Part shown: piece by piece, positions 14,387-21,725 of the stretch
Layout of the letters: each line of letters opens with the position of its first letter
Numbering within the stretch: position 1 is the stretch's first letter
Assembly: GCA_022798035.1 (NCBI GenBank)
Contig: JAAWLS010000003.1
Span: forward strand, 1-22,788
Origin: Lachnospiraceae bacterium
GTDB lineage: Bacteria > Bacillota > Clostridia > Lachnospirales > Lachnospiraceae
Direction: 5' to 3'
Length of the DNA stretch: 22,788 nucleotides
Notes under the pieces: model-generated
Told to the model about the DNA's origin: nothing
Databases searched by the model: none
What the model saw: only the letters and a program-made list of their open reading frames with translations
Position numbers and translations under genes: made by a program

Positions 14387-15475
14387 ATGATTCCTTTGGT
14401 AAAACCTTATATTGCACCAAGAGAGCAGATGATGCCTGCAGTGGAAAAAATTCTTTACAGCGGTTACATAGCAGAGGGGCAGGAGGTCTATGATTTTGAA
14501 GATGAATTAAAGCAGTTTGTGGGAAATAACAAACTGCTGGCTCTGCAGTCAGGAACGGCAGCGCTGCATATCGCCCTCTCTCTGCTGGAGATAGGGGCAG
14601 GGGACGAGGTTATCAGCACGGCCATGACGGCGGAGCCTACTAATACGACCATTGCATTGACTGGGGCCAAGATTGTTTGGGGAGATGTGGACGAGAGGAC
14701 AGGACTTATGGATGCCGCATCGGTGGAGCATAAAATCACGGAGCGGACGAAAGCCATTGTAGTGGTTCACTATGCAGGCATGGTTTGTGATATGGATGCA
14801 TTCAACAGGATTTCTACAAAGTATCAAATTCCCATTATTGAGGACGCAGCCCATAGTTTTGGGAGCAGATACGATGGGAAAGTGATTGGTTCCAATTCCA
14901 GGTTTACCTGCTATTCTTTTCAGGCAATCAAACAGATGACTACCGTGGATGGAGGCGCAATTGCTTTTATCCGGGAAGAAGATGTGGAACCGGCCAGAAA
15001 GCTTCGGTGGTTTGGATTGGATAAAAAAGTGTCGAGGCTTAACAATGATATTACGAGAGCGGGCTACAAATACGGAATGAATAATGTGACAGCTGCCATA
15101 GGAAGAGTTCAGCTTCAAAGCATTCCTTCTGTTTTGAACCGTTATATAGAAAATGGAAAATACTTTGACCAGGTTTTGAAAGACGTGCCAGGAGTGACAT
15201 TAATCCCCTATTACGAAAATACAGAGCCCTCCTACTGGCTGTACACAATGAAAGTGGAGCACAGAAAGGATTTTATACGAAGGATGGAAGATGCAGGAAT
15301 TACAGCATCTACACTGCACCACAGGAGCGATACCCACAGTGTTTTTGCAGAATCAAAATGCGAACTGCCGGGACTTGATAAATTTTATCGCGAATTTGTC
15401 CATATTCCCTGCGGCTGGTGGGTCAGTGACGAGGACAGAGAAAAAATTGCAGAGGCTATAAAAAAGGGCTGGTAG
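14387..15475 (+). CDS. DegT/DnrJ/EryC1/StrS aminotransferase
   Basis: 362 residues, full family length. All key motifs are intact: GYIAEGQEVYDFEDEL near residue 27, LQSGTAALHIAL at 53-64 for PLP phosphate, Asp153 in IIEDAAHSFGS, Lys182 in YSFQAIKQMTTVDGG, GYKYGMNNVTAAIG near 226, and a C-terminal FVHIPCGWWVSDEDREKIA. The family aminates 3- or 4-keto nucleotide sugars using glutamate. AGGAGGTGA lies 6 bases before the ATG, one of the strongest ribosome binding sites in the window. It is clearly related to the degenerate paralogue at 19180-20232 (same IPL-x2-PY start and PCGWW end), so one may derive from the other by duplication. The O-acyltransferase gene begins 2 bases after its stop. The substrate is not deducible. 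Confidence 0.92.
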   Translation: MIPLVKPYIAPREQMMPAVEKILYSGYIAEGQEVYDFEDELKQFVGNNKLLALQSGTAALHIALSLLEIGAGDEVISTAMTAEPTNTTIALTGAKIVWGDVDERTGLMDAASVEHKITERTKAIVVVHYAGMVCDMDAFNRISTKYQIPIIEDAAHSFGSRYDGKVIGSNSRFTCYSFQAIKQMTTVDGGAIAFIREEDVEPARKLRWFGLDKKVSRLNNDITRAGYKYGMNNVTAAIGRVQLQSIPSVLNRYIENGKYFDQVLKDVPGVTLIPYYENTEPSYWLYTMKVEHRKDFIRRMEDAGITASTLHHRSDTHSVFAESKCELPGLDKFYREFVHIPCGWWVSDEDREKIAEAIKKGW

Positions 15476-15477
15476 AG

Positions 15478-16533
15478 ATGCAGACTGTAAGAAAAAACAA
15501 TGGCATACAGATATTGAGAGGTATCTTGTTCTTTGGAATTACGGCCTTTCACTTTGGGCTGCCAGGCTCCCAAATTTTATGGGGGGGGGTAGAAACATTT
15601 TTTACATTGAGTTCTTTTTTTCTGACAAAAAAACTCCTAAAAATTCAGCCGGCTCAGATTTCCATTGGAAGAGAGATGATTCACAGAGTGGCCAGACTGT
15701 ATCCGGTATATTTTTTTGTTCTGCTGAGTTCTCTTTGGATAGTGTGGCAAGAAAATCATGTCATAGCCGCTAGAGAATTTGCCGCTCATAGTTTGTTTTT
15801 ACAGAATTATGACTGGATGATAACAGGATATGGTTCTGCGTTTCAGTCATTTACAGCCCATACTTGGACCCTCGGTATTGAAATATGGTTGTTTTTAATA
15901 TGGGTAATTGCCTTTCACTTTATCAAAAATTTCAAAGGCCGTGCATTGTTTAACGGGAGCATGATTTTCTTGGCTGTTGGATATCGGATTATCACAACTA
16001 TATTGGTCAGAGACGCCATGATAATTTCTCTTTTTCCTCTGGCTCATGCAGACGCCTTTTCCATAGGTTCTCTGATGGCTCTTAAGGAAGAGTACAGAAG
16101 AGAGAGAAATTATACGGGGAAGATATGGATTTTGATGGGGAGTGTACTGCTGGTGATTAGTATCGCAGTCACAGCAAAAGTGCATGGAGTGCCTTTGCAT
16201 GCAGGGTATGATTTATACAAATCCTCAGAAAATTATCTGAATCACTGGTATACAAGTAATGTCTACTTGTACCTGAGTATCTTGTCAGCAGGAGTAATTT
16301 CCTTTTTCCATCGGGTGAGGATACCGGATTGGAAATGTATGAATGTTTTGGTATTGTGCGGAGATTATTCTTACGGTGCATACATGCTCCACTGGCCGAT
16401 TCGAGTGCTGCTCCTGCGCTCAATGAACAGTAGTTTTGTCACGGCAGCAGCAGTGGGAGCGGTGAGTATTGGCATTTCCTGCTTATTAGAGAAAATTTTT
16501 ATGCGGCAGGAGAAGAAAAAATTTATTGAATAA
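15478..16533 (+). CDS. Acyltransferase-3 family O-acetyltransferase with in-frame G9 tract (phase-variable candidate)
   Basis: 351 residues of a polytopic membrane protein with about ten hydrophobic segments, matching acyltransferase family 3 (OafA/YrhL type). The N-terminus NNGIQILRGILFFGITAFHF corresponds to the family's R-x10-H active region, followed by WGGVETFFTLSSFFLTKKLL (the conserved G-V-x-x-FF-x-LSGF segment) and IHRVARLYPVYFF (the R-x-x-R-hydrophobic-P motif). Such proteins O-acetylate surface glycans during export. Nine Gs at 15581-15589 encode Trp35 (end), Gly36, Gly37 and the first base of Val38, so the conserved glycine pair is itself made by the tract. With eight Gs a TAG follows immediately (37 residues); with ten, a TAG at 15771-15773 gives about 98 residues. 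It starts 2 bases after the aminotransferase stop. Confidence 0.9.
   Translation: MQTVRKNNGIQILRGILFFGITAFHFGLPGSQILWGGVETFFTLSSFFLTKKLLKIQPAQISIGREMIHRVARLYPVYFFVLLSSLWIVWQENHVIAAREFAAHSLFLQNYDWMITGYGSAFQSFTAHTWTLGIEIWLFLIWVIAFHFIKNFKGRALFNGSMIFLAVGYRIITTILVRDAMIISLFPLAHADAFSIGSLMALKEEYRRERNYTGKIWILMGSVLLVISIAVTAKVHGVPLHAGYDLYKSSENYLNHWYTSNVYLYLSILSAGVISFFHRVRIPDWKCMNVLVLCGDYSYGAYMLHWPIRVLLLRSMNSSFVTAAAVGAVSIGISCLLEKIFMRQEKKKFIE
15581..15589 (+). repeat. G9 homopolymer tract near the 5' end of the O-acyltransferase gene
   Basis: Nine uninterrupted Gs preceded by TTTTAT and followed by TAGAAAC. One G less makes TGG-GGG-GGG-TAG, an immediate stop. One G more leads to a stop about 60 codons later. 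In this copy the gene is in frame. Its position near the start of the gene makes an on/off switch efficient. Confidence 0.9.
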
Positions 16534-16550
16534 AGGACAGGTAGTGTGTT

Positions 16551-17999
16551 GTGAGCAGCAAAATCAGACAAGTGACCGGCGGATTGATATGGACTTATGC
16601 AGAGAGGATGTCGGCCCAGTTTATCACAATTCTTGTGACGATTGTGCTGGCAAGAATCATAGCTCCGGAACAATACGGACTGATTGCCATTGTAAATGTT
16701 TTTATCAATATCGCCAACGCTTTTGTAATCAATGGTTTTGGAAATTCCCTGATACAAAAGAAAGATGCAGATGAATTGGACTTTTCGACAGTATTTTATT
16801 TCAGCCTTGCATTTTCCGGATGTATTTATCTCATGATTTTTGGAGCAGCCGAAGGAATCGCTGGCTTCTATCGGATGCCTGAGCTGAAACTGGTGATTCG
16901 GGTTATGGCAGTGCGGCTGCCGATTGCGGCTGTCAACTCTGTTCAGCAGGCCTATATTTCCAGAAAGCTGGAATTTAAGAAATTCTTTTTTGCCACGCTG
17001 GGAGGCACTCTGGTTTCAGCCGTTGTGGGAATTACTATGGCATATCAGGGTTTTGGAATCTGGGCTCTGGTAGCGCAGTATCTTACCAATGTGTGTATTG
17101 ATACCACCGTTCTGTGGTTTTCCTCTGGTTGGAAACCTCGTTTGATTTATTCCAAAGAACGGATGAAGTCGCTGTTTTCTTATGGATGGAAAATCATGTG
17201 TGTCGGTGTTATGACAACACTGTATTCCAATCTGCGCAATCTGATTATCGGCAGAAAATATACCTCCTCAGATTTGGCATTCAGTGAAAAGGGAGAACAG
17301 TTTCCCAGTGCAATTGCAGGAAACATCAATTCTTCCATTACGAAAGTGCTGTTTCCGGTTCTCTCTGAAAGTCAGAATGATTTGGAACAATTAAAGAGAA
17401 TGGTGAGACGCAGTATTAAAGTTGGCTCCTATATATTATTTCCTATTTTATTTGGATTTGCCATGACGGCAGAGCCTTTTGTGAAAATATTTCTGACGGA
17501 AAAATGGCTGGGATGCGTGCCTTTTCTTCAAATTATGTGCGTGGTCTATGCGATGCAGCCTTTGCAGGCCTCTTCTCTGCAGTGTATCAAAGCTTTGGGG
17601 AAAAGCGGACTGTATTTGAAAATAGATGTCATAAAAAAAATAATTGGAATTGCGGTACTTTTGGTGACGGTTGTTTTTTTCCATGACGTATTAGTTATTG
17701 TAGTGGGAGCTCTTGTCATAGAGATTATTTCGATTGTAGTGTTATTTCCGGTCAACAAGAGGCTGATAGGATACGGGTATGGAGAGCAGGTGGCGGATGT
17801 GCTTCCTTCTCTGATTTTGACCCTGCTGATGTGCGTGGGAATTTGGATATGTGGGCGTGTTATTCCATTGGCAGGTATGGTATTGCTTCTAACAGAAGTA
17901 CTGTTGGGAATGGCAGTGTATCTTGGACTGTCCATGATTTTGAAAAATGATAATTTGATTTACATTGTAAAAACGGCAAAGGAAATTGTAAAAAAATAG
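16551..17999 (+). CDS. wzx: Wzx-type oligosaccharide flippase (PST/MOP family)
   Basis: 482 residues with about 12-14 hydrophobic segments, typical size and layout for polysaccharide-transport flippases. Recognisable family segments are TGGLIWTYAERMSAQFITIL near residue 9, LARIIAPEQYGLIAIVNVF near residue 33, INGFGNSLIQKKD near 60, YISRKLEFKKF near 134, and AGNINSSITKVLFPVLSESQ near residue 254. It would flip undecaprenyl-diphosphate-linked repeat units to the outer face for the Wzy protein encoded at 6569. The start is GTG at 16551, with AAAGGACAGG upstream. It lies 17 bases after the O-acyltransferase gene. A run of eight As (17633-17640) is in frame and ordinary for AT-rich coding sequence. 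Confidence 0.93.
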   Translation: MSSKIRQVTGGLIWTYAERMSAQFITILVTIVLARIIAPEQYGLIAIVNVFINIANAFVINGFGNSLIQKKDADELDFSTVFYFSLAFSGCIYLMIFGAAEGIAGFYRMPELKLVIRVMAVRLPIAAVNSVQQAYISRKLEFKKFFFATLGGTLVSAVVGITMAYQGFGIWALVAQYLTNVCIDTTVLWFSSGWKPRLIYSKERMKSLFSYGWKIMCVGVMTTLYSNLRNLIIGRKYTSSDLAFSEKGEQFPSAIAGNINSSITKVLFPVLSESQNDLEQLKRMVRRSIKVGSYILFPILFGFAMTAEPFVKIFLTEKWLGCVPFLQIMCVVYAMQPLQASSLQCIKALGKSGLYLKIDVIKKIIGIAVLLVTVVFFHDVLVIVVGALVIEIISIVVLFPVNKRLIGYGYGEQVADVLPSLILTLLMCVGIWICGRVIPLAGMVLLLTEVLLGMAVYLGLSMILKNDNLIYIVKTAKEIVKK

Positions 18000-18016
18000 C
18001 GTAGGAAAAATAGAAA

Positions 18017-19183
18017 ATGAAAAAAGTAATGTTGGTCTTTGGGACGAGACCGGAAGCAATAAAAATGTGTCCCTTGGTAAAAGAATTAAAAACCCGGACA
18101 AGTATGGAAACCATTGTGTGTGTCACCGGACAGCACAGACAGATGTTAGACCAGGTACTTGAGATATTTTCTGTTATACCGGATTATGATTTAGCGATTA
18201 TGAGAGAGCGGCAGACATTGTTTGATGTGACAGCAAATATTTTGGAGCGAATCAAGACGGTGTTGGAGGAAGCCAAACCAGATGTTGTGCTGGTTCATGG
18301 AGATACCAGTACGACTTTTGTGACAGCTTTAGCTTGTTTTTATCTGCAGATACCGGTGGGGCATGTGGAGGCGGGGCTTCGCACCTATAATATATATTCT
18401 CCTTACCCAGAAGAATTTAACAGGCAGGCGGTATCCATTCTCGCGTCATACCATTTTGCACCTACGGTTCTTTCCAAAGAAAATCTTTTAAAAGAGGGAA
18501 AGAAAGTGGAGACAATATACGTTACGGGTAATACGGCAATTGACGCATTGAAGACAACGGTAAACGAAAATTACAGAAATGAGAATTTAGAATGGGTTTC
18601 AGATTCCAGACTGATTTTGATTACAGCTCACAGGCGTGAAAATCTGGGGGAACCTATGAGGCATATGTTTCGTGCCATCCGCCGTGTAATAGAAGAGCAT
18701 CCAGATGTCAAGGCTCTTTATCCTATACATATGAATCCTGCAGTACGGGAAAAAGCAAAACAGGAGCTGGCAGGCTGTGAGCGCATTCGTATAATGGAGC
18801 CTTTGGATGTATTGGATTTTCATAACTTTTTGAACAAAAGTTATTTGATTCTCACAGATTCCGGGGGTATTCAGGAAGAGGCGCCGTCTCTTGGCAAACC
18901 AGTTCTTGTAATGCGTGACACGACAGAGCGGCCGGAAGGAATCGCGGCTGGGACTTTAAGGCTGGCAGGAACAGAGGAAGAGAACATTTATCAGAATTTT
19001 TTAGAACTGTTGACGGACAAAAAAATTTATGAGCAGATGAGCAGAGCATCGAATCCTTATGGAGATGGATTTGCCTCGGAAAGAATTGCAGATATTCTGG
19101 AAGGAAAGAAACCAAGGCCCATGAAAATTGGTTCAATAAAAAGTGAAAATATAAAGAAAAATTGCAGAGAGGTGAACAGATGA
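18017..19183 (+). CDS. wecB: UDP-N-acetylglucosamine 2-epimerase (non-hydrolysing)
   Basis: 388 residues, normal family length, cytoplasmic GT-B-fold epimerase that interconverts UDP-GlcNAc and UDP-ManNAc. Diagnostic motifs are complete: GTRPEAIK at residues 9-16, TGQHRQMLDQVL near 38, LVHGDTSTTF near 92, GHVEAGLRT near 115, YPEEFNRQ near 129, ITAHRRENLGEP near 205, and LTDSGGIQEEAPSLGKPVLV near 278. The aspartate, glutamate and histidine residues known to matter in WecB/MnaA are present in those motifs. The GTRPEAI start is that of WecB/MnaA rather than the CapG/FnlC branch. AGGAAA lies upstream of the ATG. The next gene overlaps the stop by four bases (ATGA). It provides UDP-ManNAc, or a derived sugar, for the repeat unit. 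Confidence 0.96.
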   Translation: MKKVMLVFGTRPEAIKMCPLVKELKTRTSMETIVCVTGQHRQMLDQVLEIFSVIPDYDLAIMRERQTLFDVTANILERIKTVLEEAKPDVVLVHGDTSTTFVTALACFYLQIPVGHVEAGLRTYNIYSPYPEEFNRQAVSILASYHFAPTVLSKENLLKEGKKVETIYVTGNTAIDALKTTVNENYRNENLEWVSDSRLILITAHRRENLGEPMRHMFRAIRRVIEEHPDVKALYPIHMNPAVREKAKQELAGCERIRIMEPLDVLDFHNFLNKSYLILTDSGGIQEEAPSLGKPVLVMRDTTERPEGIAAGTLRLAGTEEENIYQNFLELLTDKKIYEQMSRASNPYGDGFASERIADILEGKKPRPMKIGSIKSENIKKNCREVNR

Positions 19184-20232
19184 TTCCATTGTTTCAGCCC
19201 TATATGCCGGATGTTTCCATGGTAAATGAGATTCTCCACTCGGGAGATTTAGCATATGGAGCATACACAAAAGAGTTTGAAAATAAGCTAAAGGACTATT
19301 TTAACACCCCGTATCTGCTTGTGACAAACAGTTTTCAGAATGCAGTTTCTGTGGTTATGACTACGCTGGACATAGAGCGGGAAGGAAACGTGATTGCCTC
19401 TCCGATGGCATGTCTGGCATCCACCCAGCCTTACTTGTCATACGGGTTAAAAATCAGATGGGCGGATATAGAGCCTGATTCCGGAACCCTGTCTCCTGAC
19501 TCAGTGAGAAATCAGATTACGGCAGGCACCAAGGCAATTGTACATAATCATTTTTGTGGATATCCCGGCTATATTGATGAGATAAATGCTATAGGTGCAG
19601 AATTTGGCATTCCTGTGATAGACGATGGTATCGAATGTTTGGGCTCAGAGTACAAAGGAAATGTAATCGGCAATTGCGGAACGGATGTCACGATATTTTC
19701 GCTGACTGCCGTTCGATTTCTGAACTGTATTGATGGCGGAATTATTATTTTTAAAGATAAAAAGTTATATGAAAAGAGTTTGCTGGTTAGAGACTGCGGA
19801 ATTGACAGGTCCCAGTTTCGGGATGAGATGGGTGAGATAAATCCGGAGTGCGACATCCGTTTCATTGGCTACAGTGCAACGATGAGCAATGTAAATGCTT
19901 ATGTTGGGCTGAGGCAGCTGGAGCATCTTCCGAAACTGCTGAAAAGACACAGAGTCCAGGCGGAGAAATGGAAAACTTATTTTGAAGGACAGAGTACTTA
20001 TATTCCGATTTACAGACAGGACTGTCATCCCAATTATTGGGTGTATGGTATTTTGGTCAGTCAAAAAAAAGATGTTATTCAAAAATTTCGGGATATGGGG
20101 TATGCCGCGTCTGGCGTGCATATCCGCAATGATATCTATTCTGCTTTTGGCAGACAGACCTATGAGCTGCCTGGAGTGGGTGAATTTTATAAGAGCTTTG
20201 TGGCTCTGCCCTGCGGATGGTGGATGAAATGA
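19180..20232 (+). CDS. DegT-family paralogue lacking the catalytic lysine (pseudo-aminotransferase)
   Basis: 350 residues. The whole sequence aligns by eye with the active enzyme at 14387-15475: MIPLFQPYMP start, IDDGIECLGSEYKGNVIG, GYSATMSNVNAYVG, NYWVYGILVSQKK, and FYKSFVALPCGWW at the end. At the Schiff-base position, where the relative has SFQAIKQMTTVDGG (Lys182), this protein has SLTAVRFLNCIDGG, so Arg179 replaces lysine. The phosphate-binding SGTAALH is replaced by NSFQNAV. The pyridine-binding Asp149 remains. It also ends about 15 residues early compared with the relative. It is unlikely to be a normal aminotransferase; it could be a regulator, a heterodimer partner or a changed enzyme. 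ATG 19180 overlaps the wecB stop (ATGA), with GAGAGG upstream; the in-frame ATG at 19162 has no good site. The frame is intact, so it is not simply a decayed gene. Confidence 0.85.
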   Translation: MIPLFQPYMPDVSMVNEILHSGDLAYGAYTKEFENKLKDYFNTPYLLVTNSFQNAVSVVMTTLDIEREGNVIASPMACLASTQPYLSYGLKIRWADIEPDSGTLSPDSVRNQITAGTKAIVHNHFCGYPGYIDEINAIGAEFGIPVIDDGIECLGSEYKGNVIGNCGTDVTIFSLTAVRFLNCIDGGIIIFKDKKLYEKSLLVRDCGIDRSQFRDEMGEINPECDIRFIGYSATMSNVNAYVGLRQLEHLPKLLKRHRVQAEKWKTYFEGQSTYIPIYRQDCHPNYWVYGILVSQKKDVIQKFRDMGYAASGVHIRNDIYSAFGRQTYELPGVGEFYKSFVALPCGWWMK

Positions 20233-20753
20233 AAATTAGTGTAGAAATTAAAAAGACGAAAGATTTATTGAAAGAGGAAATAAATTCATTGATTGAGCTG
20301 AAACAGCAGCATTGGCCTTATGATGCCGGAAGGCAGATATCATGGCTTCATACCAATATCCGGGAGGATGACTATCACGTGCTAATTTTTCGGGGGGGGG
20401 GATTACTGGCCTACTTAAATATTGTCAATGTTGATGTTGAAATCGACAAAATGCATCATGGAATGTTTGGCATAGGAAATGTATGTGTCAACAAGAATCA
20501 TGGACAAAGAGGCTGGGGCAATATTTTAATGGCAGTGACAAACGCTTTCATTAAGGAAAGAAATACTTGTGCCGTCCTTTTGTGCAGAGAAAAACTTGTT
20601 GATTTTTACAAAATGTCTTCTTGGAGTGAATTACAGGCAGAAAAAATTCTGGTCTGCGGGCAGGAATACCATGATAGGGTGATGATGTATGGTTCCCTTA
20701 AAAGCATCCGTCCGGTTCAAATCAGATTAATTTCGCTTAACAGGAATTTTTAA
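20229..20753 (+). CDS. GNAT-family acetyltransferase with in-frame G10 tract (phase-variable candidate)
   Basis: 174 residues, soluble. The GNAT core is visible: YHVLIFRGGGLLAYLNIV (beta strands 2-3), GIGNVCVNKNHGQRGWGNIL (strand 4 with the acetyl-CoA loop; the first Q/R of the usual Q/R-x2-G-x-G/A motif is replaced by Gly), CAVLLCREKLVDFYKMSSW (strand 5 with the F-Y-x2-x-G/SW-like helix). It probably N-acetylates an amino sugar, perhaps one made by an aminotransferase of this operon; substrate unknown. Start ATG 20229 overlaps the previous stop (ATGA), with GGTGG 5 bases ahead; an in-frame ATG at 20217 is inside the previous gene. Ten Gs at 20392-20401 encode Arg55 (part) and Gly56-58. With nine Gs the product stops at 62 residues; with eleven at 68. 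Confidence 0.8.
   Translation: MKISVEIKKTKDLLKEEINSLIELKQQHWPYDAGRQISWLHTNIREDDYHVLIFRGGGLLAYLNIVNVDVEIDKMHHGMFGIGNVCVNKNHGQRGWGNILMAVTNAFIKERNTCAVLLCREKLVDFYKMSSWSELQAEKILVCGQEYHDRVMMYGSLKSIRPVQIRLISLNRNF
20392..20401 (+). repeat. G10 homopolymer tract inside GNAT acetyltransferase gene
   Basis: Ten uninterrupted Gs after TTTTTC, followed by ATTACTGG. The gene is in frame here. One G less gives TAA five codons after the tract; one more gives TGA ten codons after it. It is the third such tract in about 6.4 kb, all on the coding strand and all within glycan-tailoring genes. Confidence 0.9.
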
Positions 20754-20822
20754 TTATTTCCAAATGCCTTGTTCTGTGTTTGATACGAAGTTGTGCTGAA
20801 AATGCACAGAATGGAGGAAACG

Positions 20823-21716
20823 ATGAATAGAGGCATTTGGGTATCAGAAATTTGTGAGAGGCACCGCCTCACACTAAAAGGGAAAGATGTAAGGATTGAT
20901 GGATTGGGATTATGCAACAGAGAGTCAGAATATTTGTCTATTCTCTCCTATGTTTCCAAGGAAGAGTATTTTGAGGCGGTGAAAAGCAATGAAGCTGTAA
21001 GCTGTTTAGTGGTGTCTGAAAAAGACGCAGATTTGTATGCTTGTGAAGCTGGACGAGAGTTATCTTTTATTATCAGTGAATGTCCGGAGAGTGATTTTTA
21101 TAAAATCCATGAAGAGCTTTGCAGAAGAGAAAGGTTTTATGAAAAATATGATTTTGCCTCAAGGATTGGAAAGGGATGTAAGATAGCGGAATCAGCAGTT
21201 ATTGAGGACGGTGTTTTGATTGGAAATCGTGTAGTTATCGGTCCCAATACAGTTGTGAAGGCAGGAAGCATCATTGAGGATGATTCTGTGATTGGCTGTA
21301 ATTCTACTATAGGTTCTGAGGGATTTCAGCTGATTGCGGATGGGGAGAACGCACCTTTTCACGTGACTCATGTTGGAAGGTGCCATATTGGAAGAGACGT
21401 GTATATAGGAGATAATACCTGTATCTGTAACAGTTTGTTTGGCGGTGAGACTTATGTGGCAGATGGAGCTAAGATTGATAATCTCTGTCATATTGCCCAC
21501 AATTTGTATGTGGGAAAAAATGCAGTAGTGACAGCCCATGTGATAGCTTGCGGTTCTTCCCGTATTGAAGAGGGAGCTTGGATTGGGCCGAATTCTTCGA
21601 TTCTGAATCGGGTGACAATTGGAAAAGGGGCGAAAGTGGGACTGGGCAGCGTAGTTACAAAAAATGTTGCACCCCATTCTCTGGTTTATGGTGTGCCGGC
21701 AAAGACACATGAATAA
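20823..21716 (+). CDS. LpxD-like left-handed beta-helix acyltransferase
   Basis: About 297 residues. The N-terminal 100 residues form an LpxD-like substrate domain (LSYVSKEEYFEAV, SCLVVSEKDADLY). From residue 120 on there are hexapeptide repeats (IGKGCKIAESAVIEDGVLIG and following), the hallmark of left-handed beta-helix acyltransferases. KIDNLCHIAHNLYVGKNA matches the LpxD segment that carries the catalytic histidine (the AHN motif), and the end is SLVYGVPAKTH. In a Gram-positive without lipid A this most likely transfers an acetyl or other short acyl group to an amino sugar nucleotide of the repeat unit; that is inference. GGAGG lies 5 bases before the ATG at 20823; an earlier in-frame ATG at 20793 lacks such a site. 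It is followed by the structured spacer. Confidence 0.87.
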   Translation: MNRGIWVSEICERHRLTLKGKDVRIDGLGLCNRESEYLSILSYVSKEEYFEAVKSNEAVSCLVVSEKDADLYACEAGRELSFIISECPESDFYKIHEELCRRERFYEKYDFASRIGKGCKIAESAVIEDGVLIGNRVVIGPNTVVKAGSIIEDDSVIGCNSTIGSEGFQLIADGENAPFHVTHVGRCHIGRDVYIGDNTCICNSLFGGETYVADGAKIDNLCHIAHNLYVGKNAVVTAHVIACGSSRIEEGAWIGPNSSILNRVTIGKGAKVGLGSVVTKNVAPHSLVYGVPAKTHE

Positions 21717-21725
21717 GAAATGAAA

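Noticed and set aside
17633..17640. A8 run in the flippase gene (also A8 at 20063-20070) as further phase-variation tracts
   Set aside because: Short A runs are common in AT-rich coding sequence and encode ordinary Lys/Ile/Gln stretches; they do not stand out as the G9-G10 runs do.
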